The translations under genes were made by a program, and so were the position numbers. From NCBI GenBank assembly GCA_026261815.1, contig JAMPIT010000856.1:13422001-13486000 (forward strand): a stretch of DNA of 64,000 bases, written 5' to 3'. This document shows, one piece after another, positions 34,601 to 47,500 of the stretch (positions are counted from its first letter, which is position 1; each line of letters opens with the position of its first letter). Below the pieces are notes generated by a model, which ran no database searches, was not told the origin of the DNA, and saw nothing but the letters and a program-made list of their open reading frames with translations. The DNA is from Monarcha castaneiventris obscurior (taxonomy: Eukaryota; Chordata; Aves; Passeriformes; Monarchidae).

Positions 34601-36089
34601 AACTTGGGCTCACAGTAGCTAAATTAATTAGTTTAAATTAATTAGCTCTAAAATTATGCAATGAAGATGATTGCATACTGCAACAAATTCGATGTCTAAA
34701 ATCAAACTTGACAACATTTCCCCTGAAAATTTTGCTGAGCAGAAGTGTTTATTGTAGAAATAAAACCTTATTAAATGCCTATTATCTGATATAACCAGTT
34801 CCAGTTACCCATCTATTTTAATATAAAACCAAAACAATCCCCCAGCTATCTATTTTACTCAAAGATAAGTGAAGTAATCCCTGAAGAAGACAGCTCACTA
34901 TCCAAAAGCAAGTTTTATTGTCAAATTTTCTACCTTAAAACCATGGTTTAAGAATTGGCTTAATGGTCAGGAGGGAAAGCTGATGGTTCACCCATTATTC
35001 TTTAATGAGGAAAATTTAAGAACTGAGTTGAGGTCTTTCAAATCCTAAAGTCATAAAAAGAGGTTTCTTTTATAATACTCATGTCTAAAATAACCCTTAT
35101 TGCACTAAAAGGTTATCAGGAACTAAACAGAATAAAATGCTTGTGATCAGGAGTGGTTTGGCCTCAGAGATTTTCTGGCCAGCAGATGGCAAACTCGGGT
35201 TTTTGCAAACCAGGCAGGTTTAGTGAGGAGTTCGGTGTCCTGCATCTCCTTGCTCCCAGGGCTCTGGGGCTGCCGGGCTGTGCAGGGGAAGGAACCTTTG
35301 TTCACTGCTGAACTCACAACTCGAGGGGAGACGAGGGCTGGAAAAAGCAATTTTTTCAAGTCTTGAGAACTTTAGTATTTCCTCAAGTCCATGGATGTTA
35401 ATTCCATCTTCTGGAAGGTCAATCCTTTTTTTTTTTTTTTTTTTTAAATGGGTCTCAAGTAGAATTGTCTGAACAATGAAAGCTGCTTTCAAAAGAGGCC
35501 ACTTTGGCTTTGTTTTTGGAGAGTACTGAACCTCTCAAACAAGGTGGGGACAGGCAAGGAACCACTGAAGAGGAATTGTGAGGTTGTGCCTTTTCACCAC
35601 AACTCCTGTTATTTTGAATGAATTAATAAGGATGAAAACAGCTAATGATAAGTTGTGGTTTAAGAAAAATTCATACAGGATGGGGGAAGGAGCAGCTTTG
35701 AAGCTGTTCTTTCCTACATTCCTACATGTCCTCTCCAGCAAATTTCTGAGGGCTCTGCCTTTGTGGCTAAGATTTGGTCAGCCTGACCACAAGATTGTTA
35801 CTAAAACAACGATGCTGTTTGGGCAAACCTTCAATTAAATTTGATTCAGCCAAGGCCCAGCACTTGCTGTTAAAGCAGGTGGCTCTGTCCTGAGGCTCTG
35901 GACAGTTCACCAGTGAGGAGGTTGGATCTGTACTGAGGGAGCAGATGGAGCTGGGGCAGCTCTGAGCCTTGTCTTAGGAATCAAGCTGGAGCCAGTTTTA
36001 TGTTTAACATCACAGCAGAGCCTGACCTTGCTTCCTTTTGCCTTTCAGACGTGGAGCTGACTGATGAAAGCCTTCAATACTCAGACTGA
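22682..36089 (+). CDS. USP42: USP42, ubiquitin-specific protease
   Basis: USP42 is a nuclear cysteine deubiquitinase. Coding exons: 22682-22910, 23740-23940, 25034-25144, 25301-25403, 25570-25637, 25800-25870, 26417-26499, 27802-27913, 28295-28435, 28638-28738, 29180-29318, 29953-30675, 31052-31137, 31780-33276, 33752-34044 and 36049-36089. The total is 3999 nt, 1332 aa, close to human. The start is fixed by an in-frame TGA six bases upstream. The catalytic core is complete: Cys box [12 protein letters not shown] with Cys116, zinc-ribbon pairs Cys240/Cys243 and Cys287/Cys290, His box CNAGHY with His367, and MND with Asn383/Asp384. After a low-complexity linker, the tail is rich in Arg/Ser and Lys with a KKKKKKK tract, as in human. 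The N-terminus (residues 1-76) is unusually basic. It is transcribed divergently from EIF2AK1. Confidence 0.96.
22911..23739 (+). other. USP42 intron 2
   Basis: Noncoding, 829 bases. An extremely AT-rich tract of TTAAT/AATTA units lies at about 22975-23042. The frame before exon 3 is open but the in-phase acceptor is at 23739, so I do not extend the exon. Confidence 0.85.
24061..24103 (+). mobile_element. CR1 LINE 3' tail fragment
   Basis: gagcttgaaggtcttttcca and gcctaaatggttctatgatt match the CR1 3' end in sense orientation, including the ttctatgattct terminus. Confidence 0.8.
24699..24830 (-). mobile_element. CR1 LINE 3' fragment
   Basis: This is the longest and clearest CR1 remnant in the window. 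It contains atagaatgttttgggctag, then ctctgccatgggcagggaca and ggttggatggggctttgagc, which is the antisense CR1 3' region in the expected order. Confidence 0.9.
25871..26416 (+). other. USP42 intron 7
   Basis: Noncoding, 546 bases. No repeats or genes recognised. Confidence 0.85.
26500..27801 (+). other. USP42 intron 8
   Basis: Noncoding, 1.3 kb, with a T-run at about 27119-27135 and a short local duplication, agaaagatacatgttcagac / agaaagatacgtgttcagac, near 27514-27557. Nothing coding is recognised. Confidence 0.8.
27914..28294 (+). other. USP42 intron 9
   Basis: Noncoding, 381 bases. No repeats or genes recognised. Confidence 0.85.
28739..29179 (+). other. USP42 intron 11
   Basis: Noncoding, 441 bases between the exon with the third catalytic residue and a GC-rich exon 12. 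Nothing recognised inside. Confidence 0.85.
29319..29952 (+). other. USP42 intron 12
   Basis: Noncoding, 634 bases. No repeats or genes recognised. Confidence 0.85.
30676..31051 (+). other. USP42 intron 13
   Basis: Noncoding, 376 bases. Nothing recognised. Confidence 0.85.
31138..31779 (+). other. USP42 intron 14
   Basis: Noncoding, 642 bases. An open frame at 31253-31597 has no recognisable domain. Confidence 0.85.
33277..33751 (+). other. USP42 intron 15
   Basis: Noncoding, 475 bases. The preceding frame meets a stop directly at the donor (gtaag), so an unspliced transcript would end the protein at DYK. Confidence 0.85.
34045..36048 (+). other. USP42 intron 16
   Basis: Noncoding, 2.0 kb. 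It contains a CR1 tail at 34151-34213 and a T-run at about 35429-35447. No further exon is recognised; the last coding exon has only 13 codons plus one stop. Confidence 0.8.
34151..34213 (+). mobile_element. CR1 LINE 3' tail fragment
   Basis: tggcagggggttggaaacag followed by atgatcttaaagatcccttt and gaacccaaagcattctgtaa closely follows the sense CR1 3' end. Confidence 0.85.
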
Positions 36090-36225
36090 ACCCACCACCA
36101 ACCCCAACAACTTCTGACCACCAACCCCAACAACCCCTTCACCTTCAAAACCCCAACGACTTTTCATCATCAAAACCAACGACTTCTCACCTTCAACGAC
36201 TTCTTACCTTCCAACCTGACATTAC
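36090..36225 (+). repeat. Degenerate C/A-rich tandem repeat at the start of the USP42 3' UTR
   Basis: About 130 bases directly after the USP42 stop are built from imperfect units of about 18-26 bases with the core ccaacgacttctcacctt; earlier copies read ccaacaacttctgacc. The strand is nearly free of G. The reading frame of USP42 stays open through it up to TAA at 36246-36248. Confidence 0.75.
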
Positions 36226-37434
36226 TGATATTGACCATCAAAACTTAAAATTTATTATAAATTACCATCAAGACAAAATCCAGTCATAAGTGGTGCTTAA
36301 CATTTCTGTACAGAATTTTACCATATAAGAACTTTTTTTTAGTTTTTAACTTGAGACTTTCTTTTTTAAAATATACTTCTAATCCAAAAGGGTGAAAACT
36401 TTTTACAACTGCTGAACATTGTAAATTACCACATAAATATCTCACTGAGCTGAGATAATGCCCTGGAATAGACCATCTCAAATGCTGCTTAATTACAGAC
36501 TCAGGTTGACTTTATGTTATTCATGTAATGTTACTCCAAGTTAAGACATCTGGTGCAAGAGCGACCAGGAATTATAAAAGTTGCAACTGACAGTCTGTAT
36601 ATTTAATTTAAAGACTTATTTAAAACTTCACAAGTTTTGCAAGAGCTTCATTTTTTTTTTTTTTTTCCTGTGGTCTGACACTAGAAACTAATTTACTTCA
36701 CATTTGAGTTATATTCAAGATCTGAAGAAAATCTTCTGGTTTTCGGCATTGTGAAACAACGAATATGCAGTTCTGAATGTATCTCTCAAGACTATTTGTA
36801 TATTGTTCCATATGTTTTTATTACATTTTCTTAATATACTGTCATTTGTCTTAAGTCTCAGTTGTCTGTTTTGTCTCTCTAAAGTGTCTAGTTACAGACA
36901 AATTCATACTGTGATTTTTATTTTTATTATTAAATGCTATCAAACTGTGATGCACTTATTATTCACTGGTCCTGCATCAGGAGATGAGTGGGGAACCTGT
37001 ATTAAATACAGTTCATCTGAATAATCTGTCTGGTTTATACAAGCTGTGTTGTTCAGAGATGTCTAAAGTTTGATCTTTGTTTTTTTAAAGATAAAAAGCA
37101 CTTGCCCCACTGTAAATATATAGCATGTAAAATTTATATAGTATATAAATACAGCAAAGTTAAAATGGATTTTTACTTGAGTTTTACTTGAGTTATTTAA
37201 CGTGCACTGTGTCATGGGAGCTGACAGCTGTCAGAGCATGTTTGGCACTCTGAAGTCACATCTTCCTCTCAGTGCAGGGGAGAAGATGCTGTTGCTGTGA
37301 GCCAGAGAAGATCAGTAACCCAGGACTGGAGCTGCCCAGACAACGATGCAGAAGGCTTCTCCTTTGAACTTAAAGCTGCCCCAGCCAGGCACCAGGCTGG
37401 GAGCTCAGCAGGAGCTTGTTATTGTGTGTGGCAA

Positions 37435-37440
37435 AATAAA
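37435..37440 (+). terminator. Likely USP42 polyadenylation signal
   Basis: AATAAA about 1.35 kb after the stop, followed by an A-rich stretch, is the best candidate for the distal USP42 3' end. Confidence 0.6.
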
Positions 37441-37460
37441 AAATATTAAAAAAACAAACA

Positions 37461-38194
37461 AAAAAAAAAAAGCAGCAAAAAGAGCAAGGTTAATGTTTCA
37501 CTAAATACTTAAAACTAATATTTTGGTACATGGAGAACACGGCAAAGGCAAACCATAATGTACCTGTGTAATGTTCCTATGGCAACAGTGATGTGAAGTT
37601 ACATAAAGTAACATGGCAAAGTAACCAACATTCCTGTCCTGTATCTGGCTTTTTTTTTCCTCTTTTGTCCTCTGGCTCCAAGATTTGGTGTGGTGTCCTG
37701 TGTCTGATGAGTGACTCCAGCACAAGTGTCTGAAAGGAGTTTGTGTTGCTGCTGTCCCTCCCTTCAGAGCCCCACGGGCAGCAAGTGCCTCACCTGGCTC
37801 TGGAGCAGGGAGCTGTGGAGCAGCAGCACCTGCTTCTAAATGCTAATTGAGGAAACTAATTAATCTACTCCAGGAGCAGAGATCCGTTTCCGCCCCTCAC
37901 ATCTGACTGAAACTCCTGGCAGGGAACTGACAAAGTAAAATACCTCAATTTAGGGTGGCTCTCAAGGGAAGCCAGCTCTTACTTGGAGTGACACTCATGT
38001 GGAACACCCTGTACTGAAACATTTTGCAGCTGAAGGATTTTTTCTCTGAAAAATTAAACCTGGTAATTCAAATTACTGTGCCTAAGGGGTAGGGAAAAGA
38101 GGCCTTTTATTTACAAGAGCAGTTGAAAAATTAAAGTTTAACCTCTTAAGAGGCAGCAACTGCCTCCCATCCATTCCTGGTAAATGAGGAGATA
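37461..38194. other. Intergenic region between the USP42 and CYTH3 3' ends
   Basis: About 0.7 kb between two convergent genes. I see no gene, RNA or repeat family. The edges depend on inferred polyadenylation sites. Confidence 0.6.
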
Positions 38195-38215
38195 CGTGAT
38201 AGTACAGTTTCACAC

Positions 38216-38221
38216 TTTATT
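38216..38221 (-). terminator. Likely CYTH3 polyadenylation signal
   Basis: TTTATT on the plus strand is AATAAA for CYTH3, about 3.3 kb after its stop codon. This implies a long 3' UTR. Confidence 0.6.
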
Positions 38222-41200
38222 TTTGAGAAAACTGACAGATTTAAGCAACAGGTCTTATAATGATAAATGAGAACATTAATATTGCTGTGGCTTTACATAA
38301 GAACATCACCGTTTTAACAATGATTGATACAGAATATTTTGTCATGCAAATCACTTGTGTACACCAAGTAATACTCATATCAATACATACCTGTACAGTA
38401 TTTACATTTTATATTTAAACTCTAGCTAGAAACATTTTCCAAGAAAATATAGAAATGAAACTGGGAAGCCACAAGTCTTAATTTGTAGCATCTGGTCTAC
38501 AACAGACCCAGCTTTTCCAGCAAGCATATCTACATAGATATGTAATAAATCTTAAAAATATGCAGTTTTTTTATATATGAAGCATTATAAATGCTGCTCC
38601 GTTTATAAAGGTTCAGTTTTGTACCAGTTTAAAACGGTTCAAAATGTTAAGTGACACAGAGCTTATTTTGTCAGAATATTGTAAAATTTAAGTCAGTCCA
38701 GCTGAGCTTAAGTTTTGTGCACAGCTCCCTCCCAGCTGCCCTGGCACCGTGGCTCTCCCTGCCCCTGCAGCTGTAAAAGGCAGAAGCAAAGAGCTCAAGA
38801 ATCACTCAAGTTTCAGTGCAGCAGGAAGGGAGAATCTGCTGTCCCCAGAGGACTTTTCCTCAGCATGGCCAAACTGTAACAGATCCTGCTTTAGGCCACT
38901 GAGCAGCCACTTTCAGTAGCCACCCCTGGACTTGAAGCCCAGTAAAAAAAGGGAAAGGTTGAGAGATTTTTCTTCACCCTCGTGGATAGTACCTGATATG
39001 GCCAAAATTTTCACAAGCCACTTTGTTTTACTGGCCTCGTGGCCAGTGGAAATTTTGGGCCAGTTTCACTCCCTGTTAATACTGTTACAAAGAATATCTG
39101 AAATCAAATACTAACACACACAAAAAAAACGCTAGTCCATTAGCTTTGGTAAATTAAATAGATACATTGAGCACCAAAAGTAGCTGTTTAAGATGTTGCA
39201 TTTCAATGCTAAGAAATAATGTATTTCCTGCTCTAATAGCCTCAGTTACATGTTACTCTAAATAATTATTGCTGCCGGATATAAGAACTTCAAACTAAAT
39301 ACAGCAAATGAACTCTCAAGGCATTTCCTTCATGCTTATAGGCAGACATCCTCACCTGGTTAAATAAATAGATTTCTTCAAAGGTGGTAATTCAGAAGAT
39401 AAGAATTGATACAAAAGTGCTTCATGGCTTATTAATGCTTTTGTAATCTCATATTTCTCCAGAAATACTGTATTTGCTGCCTTTCACCTTTATGCTCTCC
39501 AGTACCACTGATTTGGCTTGTCACTATTTGCATTACAAATTTACTTGTCCAAAGCTAAGACTGATGTAGGCAGTGCTTGAAAACAAAATGTCACTGCAGA
39601 ACAGAAGACTCAAAACAAGTGCTGGCAGCAGCTCCATCATTGTGCTGCTTTGCAAACACAGGACACACAACTTAATTCATTTCTATAAAGAGTTTAAATG
39701 TGTTCCATTAGGCAAAGATATCCCCACGCTGACACTTACTCAAGGATTCTCTCTTCTGGCTGAGTTTTATTCCTTTGGAAGCACTTGGATTTAAACATTC
39801 ACCCAAGCAGTTCCACACACCCTGGGGAAAATCTAAAATGTAGGAAAGTTCACTTTGTTCTTTTCCTCTCAGCCTCTTTTGCAAACATGCAATAAACACT
39901 CACACAGCTGACACTCCATGCAAAACAAGGCAAATCAGTAAGACAGAACAGTGAAACAGACTCTCCCTTACAGTTCAAAGGATATTTCAAACAGATCAAC
40001 TTGGTAAGCCTGTGGGTTTGCCAGTGCAGCACAGCTCCCTACAACAGACCCAGAGATGCTCCTGTAACCAACAAGCAAAGCTGCTTTTAACATTTTGGGT
40101 CTCCAAAGCATCCACTGGCACAGTAGGCACGGCTCAGGTTCAACAAGTTTGGGAAAAACTGAGTAGTAACAGAAGCAGTAGAGTCAAAACCTCCCACTTT
40201 CTGTGGCCATTGTGGAATTAGGGGCTTTACCTTGAGAACAGTGTGTGCTATCCACAGAAAAGCCCTGCAGTAAAATCTTCTGCAGCACTTGATGTGTTCC
40301 TGAAAGACCCATGAGTAGGACCACAGATCTTCCACAAGTTTCAAAGACAGACACACGTGCCTGTGGGGAAGCCTAGATGCACCAGGCAATCAGTGTGTAA
40401 TACTTCATTTTTTAGTAAAAATGTCTTTATTTTTTTCAATTTCAACTGCTGAAGCACAAATCTGAAAATCGCCTTTGAGAATGCAATAAAAATACTGAAC
40501 TTGCATGAACTGTGTATGCCCAAAGCTTGTTATCAAGCAAAAGAATGAATCCTGCTTGTTTAACTCTCTAGGGCTGCATCTTACAGACACAGTTCACCTT
40601 CCTGGCTTTTCCCCTTTAAAAACACTGAATGCATGTGAAATTATTTGGGGGTGTTTTCACATGCAAGGCCTAAAATCACACAAGCCCTGTCATCTCTCTC
40701 CTTCAGTAGTAACTTAGTGTCAATCAAACTACAACATCTCAAACATAAGGAGGACGTTACTGTATAAAAAACAGATTAAACCAATCATTAATCCTTAGTG
40801 TTTGTTGTGAGTGTATGAGCAGACAGGAGTGAGTTTTAGCCAGCTGGCAAACACCAGACCACATCTGTACCTTGTGTCATGGCCACAGGCTCAAAGCTCT
40901 GCTGCTGGGCCCTGCCTGTATTTCAGTGCACACTGACAAACCCTCTGGCACCACGAGGTACCTGCTGAGCCTCCAGTCACTGTGTTCCTGAAGAAAAGCC
41001 ATTTCCATGAAGGTGGGAGAGGAATCCTGAATGAAAGCTGCACTCAGCTGTTGCTGTGAAACACACACGACTTGCAAACTGCCATTGGGACTGTGAGGTT
41101 TCTGCTTCCAGGAAAATGCAGTGCCAGATCACGCTGTGCTCCACTGCTGGTGCTGCACTTTAGTGAGAACTCAAAGTCTTAAAATCACTCCTTCTTTTAT

Positions 41201-41430
41201 GGGAAATGTGCTCAGGTAACAGGTAGAGGACATTTTAGTGTTAGCCCTGAACTCCTTGCCTCCCAGCCCAAGTAAACTGGAGTTGTCACTAATGTAAGTG
41301 AAAACAAGGCTTCCATGTGTTCAGCTGAATTAAGTTCCAATATAATCATTCTCTGGGATTTACTTCAAATTCTATGCCAGTAACTGTTTACCCTGAAAAG
41401 TTTTGCCAAGTTTTTATGCCATAATAAAAT

Positions 41431-41452
41431 GTATATATATGTATATATATAT
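41431..41452 (+). repeat. (TA)n microsatellite
   Basis: gtatatatatgtatatatat with flanking ta, in the CYTH3 3' UTR. Confidence 0.85.
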
Positions 41453-41554
41453 AAAATTTACAGTTGTCTTCACTTAGTTTGTCCAATTTCTTCTGTCTCT
41501 CCACTGTATGCTCAGTTATTGGTTGATGCAGGTTTACAAGTTGCTGATCATGTT

Positions 41555-44500
41555 CTATTTCTTATTTGCAATTCTTCGTTTCCTTGTTGCCAGCATATCA
41601 TAAAAGGGATCCCTGCTGATACTTGCTCTGGAAGAGAAAAAAGGAATCATCAGTTTGGTTAACAAATACCTGGTTTTGAAAACTAAAACCTCTCATCCTC
41701 GTGGATGACTCCACATTCTTAATAAGATGGATGGCTGACTTCTAAGCACCACAAATATTTCTTTAGCAAAAGATGCTATTCATCTGTGATTTGGTAGGAG
41801 TTCACACCTTCACATCTCGGCTATTATTTATTTCTTTTAAGTGTGGGTTTGTTAACACATCTTCCAAGATAAAGTCAGGCTGTGGAAGTTTAAAGCTTCC
41901 TGTGAACATGCTTAAGAAACGTGTCACTGAAGTTAATTATTACGTGAAGTAAGAATCCAATGAAATTAAAGACAATTCACACAAGGTTTTACATTTGCAT
42001 AAAACAGTAAATCCGTATTTTCCTCATTTGAATTAGCAGCAATATTTCCTTAGGACCAGACAGTTAACAGAAGATTTGTATCTTGATCCATCAACCCCAC
42101 AGAGCTCACTGTTAATCCTCAAGGACATTGCCACATCAGACTTCTTCACACAAGTTACAACAAATTCTCTTAGTATCATGCTCTGAAAAAGAGCTTACAC
42201 TTCATTTCTGAAAGACATTTAAGACTTTAAACTCACTTGATAGATTTAATCCACTCTTCCTTTTCTTCTGGGGTGGGAGCAGATATTCTGTACACTACAT
42301 GGTTGCCTTCCACCACTCTACCATCAGCTTCAGTTTTACATGCTTTAATTACTTGACCTTTATGACTGGGGTTGTAGAGCTCAAAGCAGTTCTGGAGGGT
42401 AGAAATGAAGTAATAAATTTAAAAGAACAAAACAAAACTGACAAATAAATTCATTTAACAGTACGATTAAGTTCCCTATGGTTTACTCATCTTCATTTAG
42501 AAATAAATATGAAACTGTCTTACTGGTTTCCTAGGGTCTTCCACTTCTCTTATACTAAGATTTTCTAATGGAATAATTCCTCGAGGTTCTTTGTCCTAAA
42601 AAATTGGGAAAATATCACATTATTAGCTACTTATAGATCTTGGTTACAAAGAGAATTCACCATGATATATACTCACTGTTGTGTATTCAAAGTAATACAG
42701 GCAGTTATCAGTCAGAATAAACCATCTCCGTTTCCATGTTTTTACTCTTCCCCCTACAAACAAAAAGTATTCCAGAATTAAACATTTGCTGCTGTCAGGG
42801 CTTCAACAATGGGCAAGGAAATAATTAATTCAGTTTTGCTTATTTCTCAAAATATGGTTTAATTGCTTAATGGTAAATGGATCAGGCACAGATGAGTGAA
42901 GTTAAAGGAATGTTACTGCAACTTGTCCTGAGGCAGCATCAACCATGGAGGTGCCCTCAGCCACGAGAGCTCTGGGCAACAGGGAGTGGCCAGAGCTGCT
43001 CCCTCTGTCCAGGCCCTCACACGTGGTCATTGCACCAAAAATACCAAATCTGCACAGTGCTGGACACAGTCAGTGCTGCCACGGAGCCCGAGTGAGGCCA
43101 CCCACAGCACTGCTGTGGAACCAGCAACAGGAGCAAACCCCTGGGCAGCTTGTCTGGGGCAAGGGAAGGGTCCCAGCAATAAAATTAGGGCATTTTACCA
43201 CCTTCCAGTCACTCCACTCACGAGCAAACGTGATTAAGAACTTGTCTTTACTTTCAGATTTAATGTCAAGTGCATAAGGTGCTGATGAACATCATTTACA
43301 GAGCAAATATGATGTCATTAATGAGGAGCAAATCCTATGCCAAAATATACCATATTTAGTAATTTGTCATCTTTCAGTATTTTTAAAACATCTTCACTTC
43401 ATGGGTTAGTATATCATTGAGTACACTTGACAGAGGCAATAGCTACTGCTCCAAAAATGCCAATTTTCCCTTCATTAACAGTTTAGACAACAGCAACCAC
43501 AGAGTTCCTTTTCCTTACACCTGCTAATGTCTCCCTGTAGGGAACAGTTTCTTTTTAGAAACAGTATTGCTTTGGCCCTTTCAGTTGTTTTGCTGCCACT
43601 GGCTGCTTCAGGACACACCTGGCTTCCCACATTACATTATTTTAAAACTCATTTCCAAGGACAATTGAAAAAAAAGCTCTCATGTGTTATTAGTTTAAAG
43701 GTTTAGATCCACCATAGTTATCTGACTTCAGGATTATGTCACCACCTGTGCATCATCCATTCAGCAGTGATTTAATTTCATTAAGCCAACATTTCAAAAT
43801 AGTTGATCTTGCTATTGAACACCTGTGCGTAAAAGAGCACCATTAATACATACAAGACACCCAGTTTAATCCAAGTCATATAACCAAATTTAAGACATAA
43901 GCATAATTTTGCAATCTTTTTGTTCTGCTTAAGATAGCTGGGTTTTGGTTAATACAGAAATCCAAATCTTATTAAAGAACAATTCTAGGGATATAATGAC
44001 ATTTCTTGATATCAATCTACTGCATATTTGCATTGCAGACCAAGTATGTTGCACATTGCACCTTCCTTTTGCTGGGTTTCATGACCTCCACGATAACCCA
44101 GTGCTAACACACTGCAACATTCAATGTACTCAATAATAAACTTCATTTCCACCAGATGCACTCATTATCTTAAGAAAAATTTAATCTGCAAGCAGGTGTG
44201 GTGAAATAAGTGAAGGCAAAATAGTGCAAGATGCAGAAGCCGTGACACAATGAATGGTTGAGTGAACTGGAGACAGTGAGGGAAGAACTGGTGGCGTTTT
44301 AGTACAACCACTGTGACAGATCAGTAAATAAAGCACTGCAGAGATGTTCAAACTGGCACGTAAGTCACTAGAAAAATTCCCCATCACCTTGACCGAGAGC
44401 TGGTTCAAGTATCAGGAAGTATTTGGGCTTGGAATGATGAACTCAAGCTTGACTCACTTCCAGAGCAGTGGAAGAGCAGCCGCCGAGTCACGGTGACTGC

Positions 44501-47500
44501 CAGGGCACTCCCTGCCATCACCTCAACGTGACTTGTTTTCACATAGCCCACGATCAACTGCCATGGCTTTAAGTCACGTTCTGCTCTCCAAGGTTAGCAG
44601 ATTAACATCACTTAACATTTTTATGGCCCTAAAACAGCACCATGTTTTTCAGGCTAACAGTTAGTATCAGCTATCAGAGGTCGTGGCTTGCCCAGCTCTA
44701 GTAGAAAAACAATTCCAGAGGAGAGAGAATGAATCAAACAGGGGAACAGGTTACTATCACAGAGCAGCTTACACTGAAAAAATGTGCATCTCAAACTCTG
44801 ATATCATGCCATAACACAATAAAAAAATCAGTAATAACCATATATTTAAAAGAAGACCTGTTTATAATTTGAGAAAGAAACAACAGACCTAAAACACACA
44901 CTCCCAGAACAACATGAATTGCCAAACAGTAAACAGCAGTTGACCTTGCTGAATGTTTTCCTGACAACATCCCCTCCCTCTGGAAAAGCCAGATTTCTCT
45001 AACCTGAAACCTTTTGTAATCATGCTGCAGTTTTGATGAAGCTTTTGTCATGAAACATCTCCCAGCTCCAGGGAAGCCACAAACAAGATTAAGTATTTCC
45101 AACAACATTCCTCTTACTGCCTTTCTCCCTACAACAGCCAGTAGCTCACTGGGTTACAGCACTCATGGGAGTCATGGAAATAGACCTTAAGTCCCTGCTT
45201 CACCAAGATATCAGTTACTCTTCCAAAGAAAAGAAAAATGAAAAAAAAAAAAAAAAAGGAAGGAAGCAGTTAGTCAGGATTTTTTTTTGGTGGCATAAGG
45301 AACTACTCTCACATCTAAGTCTCTGTCTCCCCACCCCATTACTGAGTTGCAGCTGTCAACAGCACAGAAACTCTAATAAAGCTCAAAATCTAATCTGTAC
45401 TAATCAAATTTGCAGGGGTCACCACATAACATACATTTAATATGCCTTTACAAAAGGCTGCAGCCCAAGCAGCTGCCTGATAAGGCACTGTGGCCTGTAA
45501 ACTCCACACACAAGATTAATAGGTAAAAACATGTGATAACAAAGCATTCTTGTCCTTGGCTGAGATTGCTGTAGGCTCACAAAACAACAAAGGGTTTAGT
45601 ACCATACTTCATCTCTTATTCCAGCTCCCAGCCTTTTAAAGATTAAGACTGGCAGGAATTAAGCTAGCAGAAGAGGATCAAGAAAACCAGAGTATGAATC
45701 CATAAACATCTACAGAAATGGAGAGATAAGTGACATACTTCTGAAAGATCAAGCTGATTAAAAATGCACAGACATCTCAAATAATGAAATATAGAAGCAC
45801 AGTATCTTCCACAGTATGTGGAAATGTAAGTAAACTACAAGAAAAGGCTACAAGTCAAAATGTACAGAAACAGGAACTGAAACCCTTTGTAACTCAACAT
45901 AGGATTATTTTTTTTTAACTCTGGGCAAAGTACAAACTAGGCAACAAGGTAAAAGAAACCACCTATAATAAAGGGAAAAACAACTGGCAATGACTTAGGG
46001 AACGAATCCCCAAAGTAAAAAAGGCCTTAAGGCTAAAGGCAGCAAGGTATCTAAAGTTAGAAAATTCTACCCAAATCTTCAGCTCATTTATATAAAAGTT
46101 TTAGAGCTGAAGGAGATGCATACACCAAGAATGTTTTTTTTTTCCTCTGTTCATTTAGACATCACCAGACAGAAAAGACTCAGCAACTGCACAGTTGGTT
46201 GGATCAAGGTTTGGCTTTCTTTTAAAATGCATTTTCCCTTGACCACAGCACTGACTGCCCCAACCTGGAGGAGCCTCAGGCACCACAAGAGCCAAGCAGG
46301 TACCGGAAGGCACCAGTTTCCTGATCAACCAGCACTGTGCTCTCACCCCAGCTGAGGGAAGCGGAACAACATCCTCCCAAGGACAGATGTGCTGGAATAA
46401 GCACCACTGGCGGGACAGGCCCGGATGTGAAGCTTTTGGACCATCTCCAAGCACTCCGTAACTGCTTGACTGGCAGAAAAAATTAACACACTCATGTGTC
46501 TGGCTGGAATCATTTCCTCTCCAGTTCGGGGGAATAATGTCACAGTTTCCCTCAAACTAGAAGAAAATATTACACAAACCAAGCAATTTGCCAAGAGAAG
46601 TTGTTTAAGGCAAGGAAACATCTCCCTGTGCAAAACAGATCTAACTTGGGCATTAGCAAAGAGAGCCTAGGCAACAATTTCAAAATACCTTAGAGCAGAT
46701 GGCAGAAAATTTCATGGTACCAACACCACTCATTATGCAGAAAAGTCTGAAAGCTCATAACGTGTCAAGCTGCTCCAAGGAGGACTCACTAGCACTCAGC
46801 AGCTTTCAGTTTTTAACTTGCTGCATCCATTTTCATTACACCATGCTTCAAACAATGCAGAACTGAATGATAATTTAGGTCTACCAAGATAAAGATGTCT
46901 ATTTAAAGGCACTGGCTAAGTCTAGATAGATAAAACCAGAATTGCTGTCTGGCTGCCAGGTCTGGCACTCGGACTTAACACAGTCACCTCTGAACAATTC
47001 AGAGCAGCAAACTCTCCAAAAGCCTTCTGCACCCTCCCAGCCTTCTAAAACCCAGAGTGGTCTTTTGGACAGACAAATTTTACAATATATGAAAGTTTCA
47101 TGATATCCATCTTCTGCCCAAAGAAAAATCAATATAGTGAGAGATGGAATACTAAAAAAGGGGCACAACTACATAAATGGCAAGAGCTGACTGTGAGAAA
47201 CACCAGATACAAAATACTGTCTTGATACACTCAGAGCCTGCAAGTAGTCTTTAGTCATGTTTATAGTTTTAAATAAAACTTTCTATTTCAGCTTTTATGT
47301 ATTATCACAACTGAGCACTTAAACCCTCATAGAGGAGTTTGTCTCCTTAGCATTTCAGCAATACACAACTTTTTAATATCAGAATCTTCTAGAACAGAAG
47401 GAAGCCCTACCCATTTCACAAGAAGTGCTTCCCAACAGAAAGGACTGTAAAAATGCAAACTATGTGGATGGAGACAGCACACTCAACATACAGTTTAAGA

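Larger units (their letters stand above)
36090..37460 (+). other. USP42: USP42 3' UTR
   Basis: This runs from the stop codon to just past the AATAAA at 37435-37440. It begins with the tandem repeat. It includes a T-run near 36650-36667 and a Pumilio-type motif, tgtaaata, at 37111-37118. The exact cleavage site is an inference, and internal weaker signals (ATTAAA) could give shorter ends. Confidence 0.7.
38195..41554 (-). other. CYTH3: CYTH3 3' UTR
   Basis: From the stop codon at 41557-41555 to the AATAAA at 38221-38216, about 3.3 kb, AT-rich, with no intron signals needed. Open frames here are short and unconserved in type. A (TA)n run lies at about 41431-41452, just downstream of the stop. 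Confidence 0.65.

Noticed and set aside
36090..36225. Tandem repeat considered as a CRISPR-like array
   Set aside because: The units are degenerate with no distinct spacers, the host is a vertebrate, and the repeat lies in a 3' UTR.
45165..45440. A-run with a following Lys-rich open frame, considered as a retroposed sequence tail
   Set aside because: No recognisable gene precedes the A-run. It is a plain low-complexity tract.
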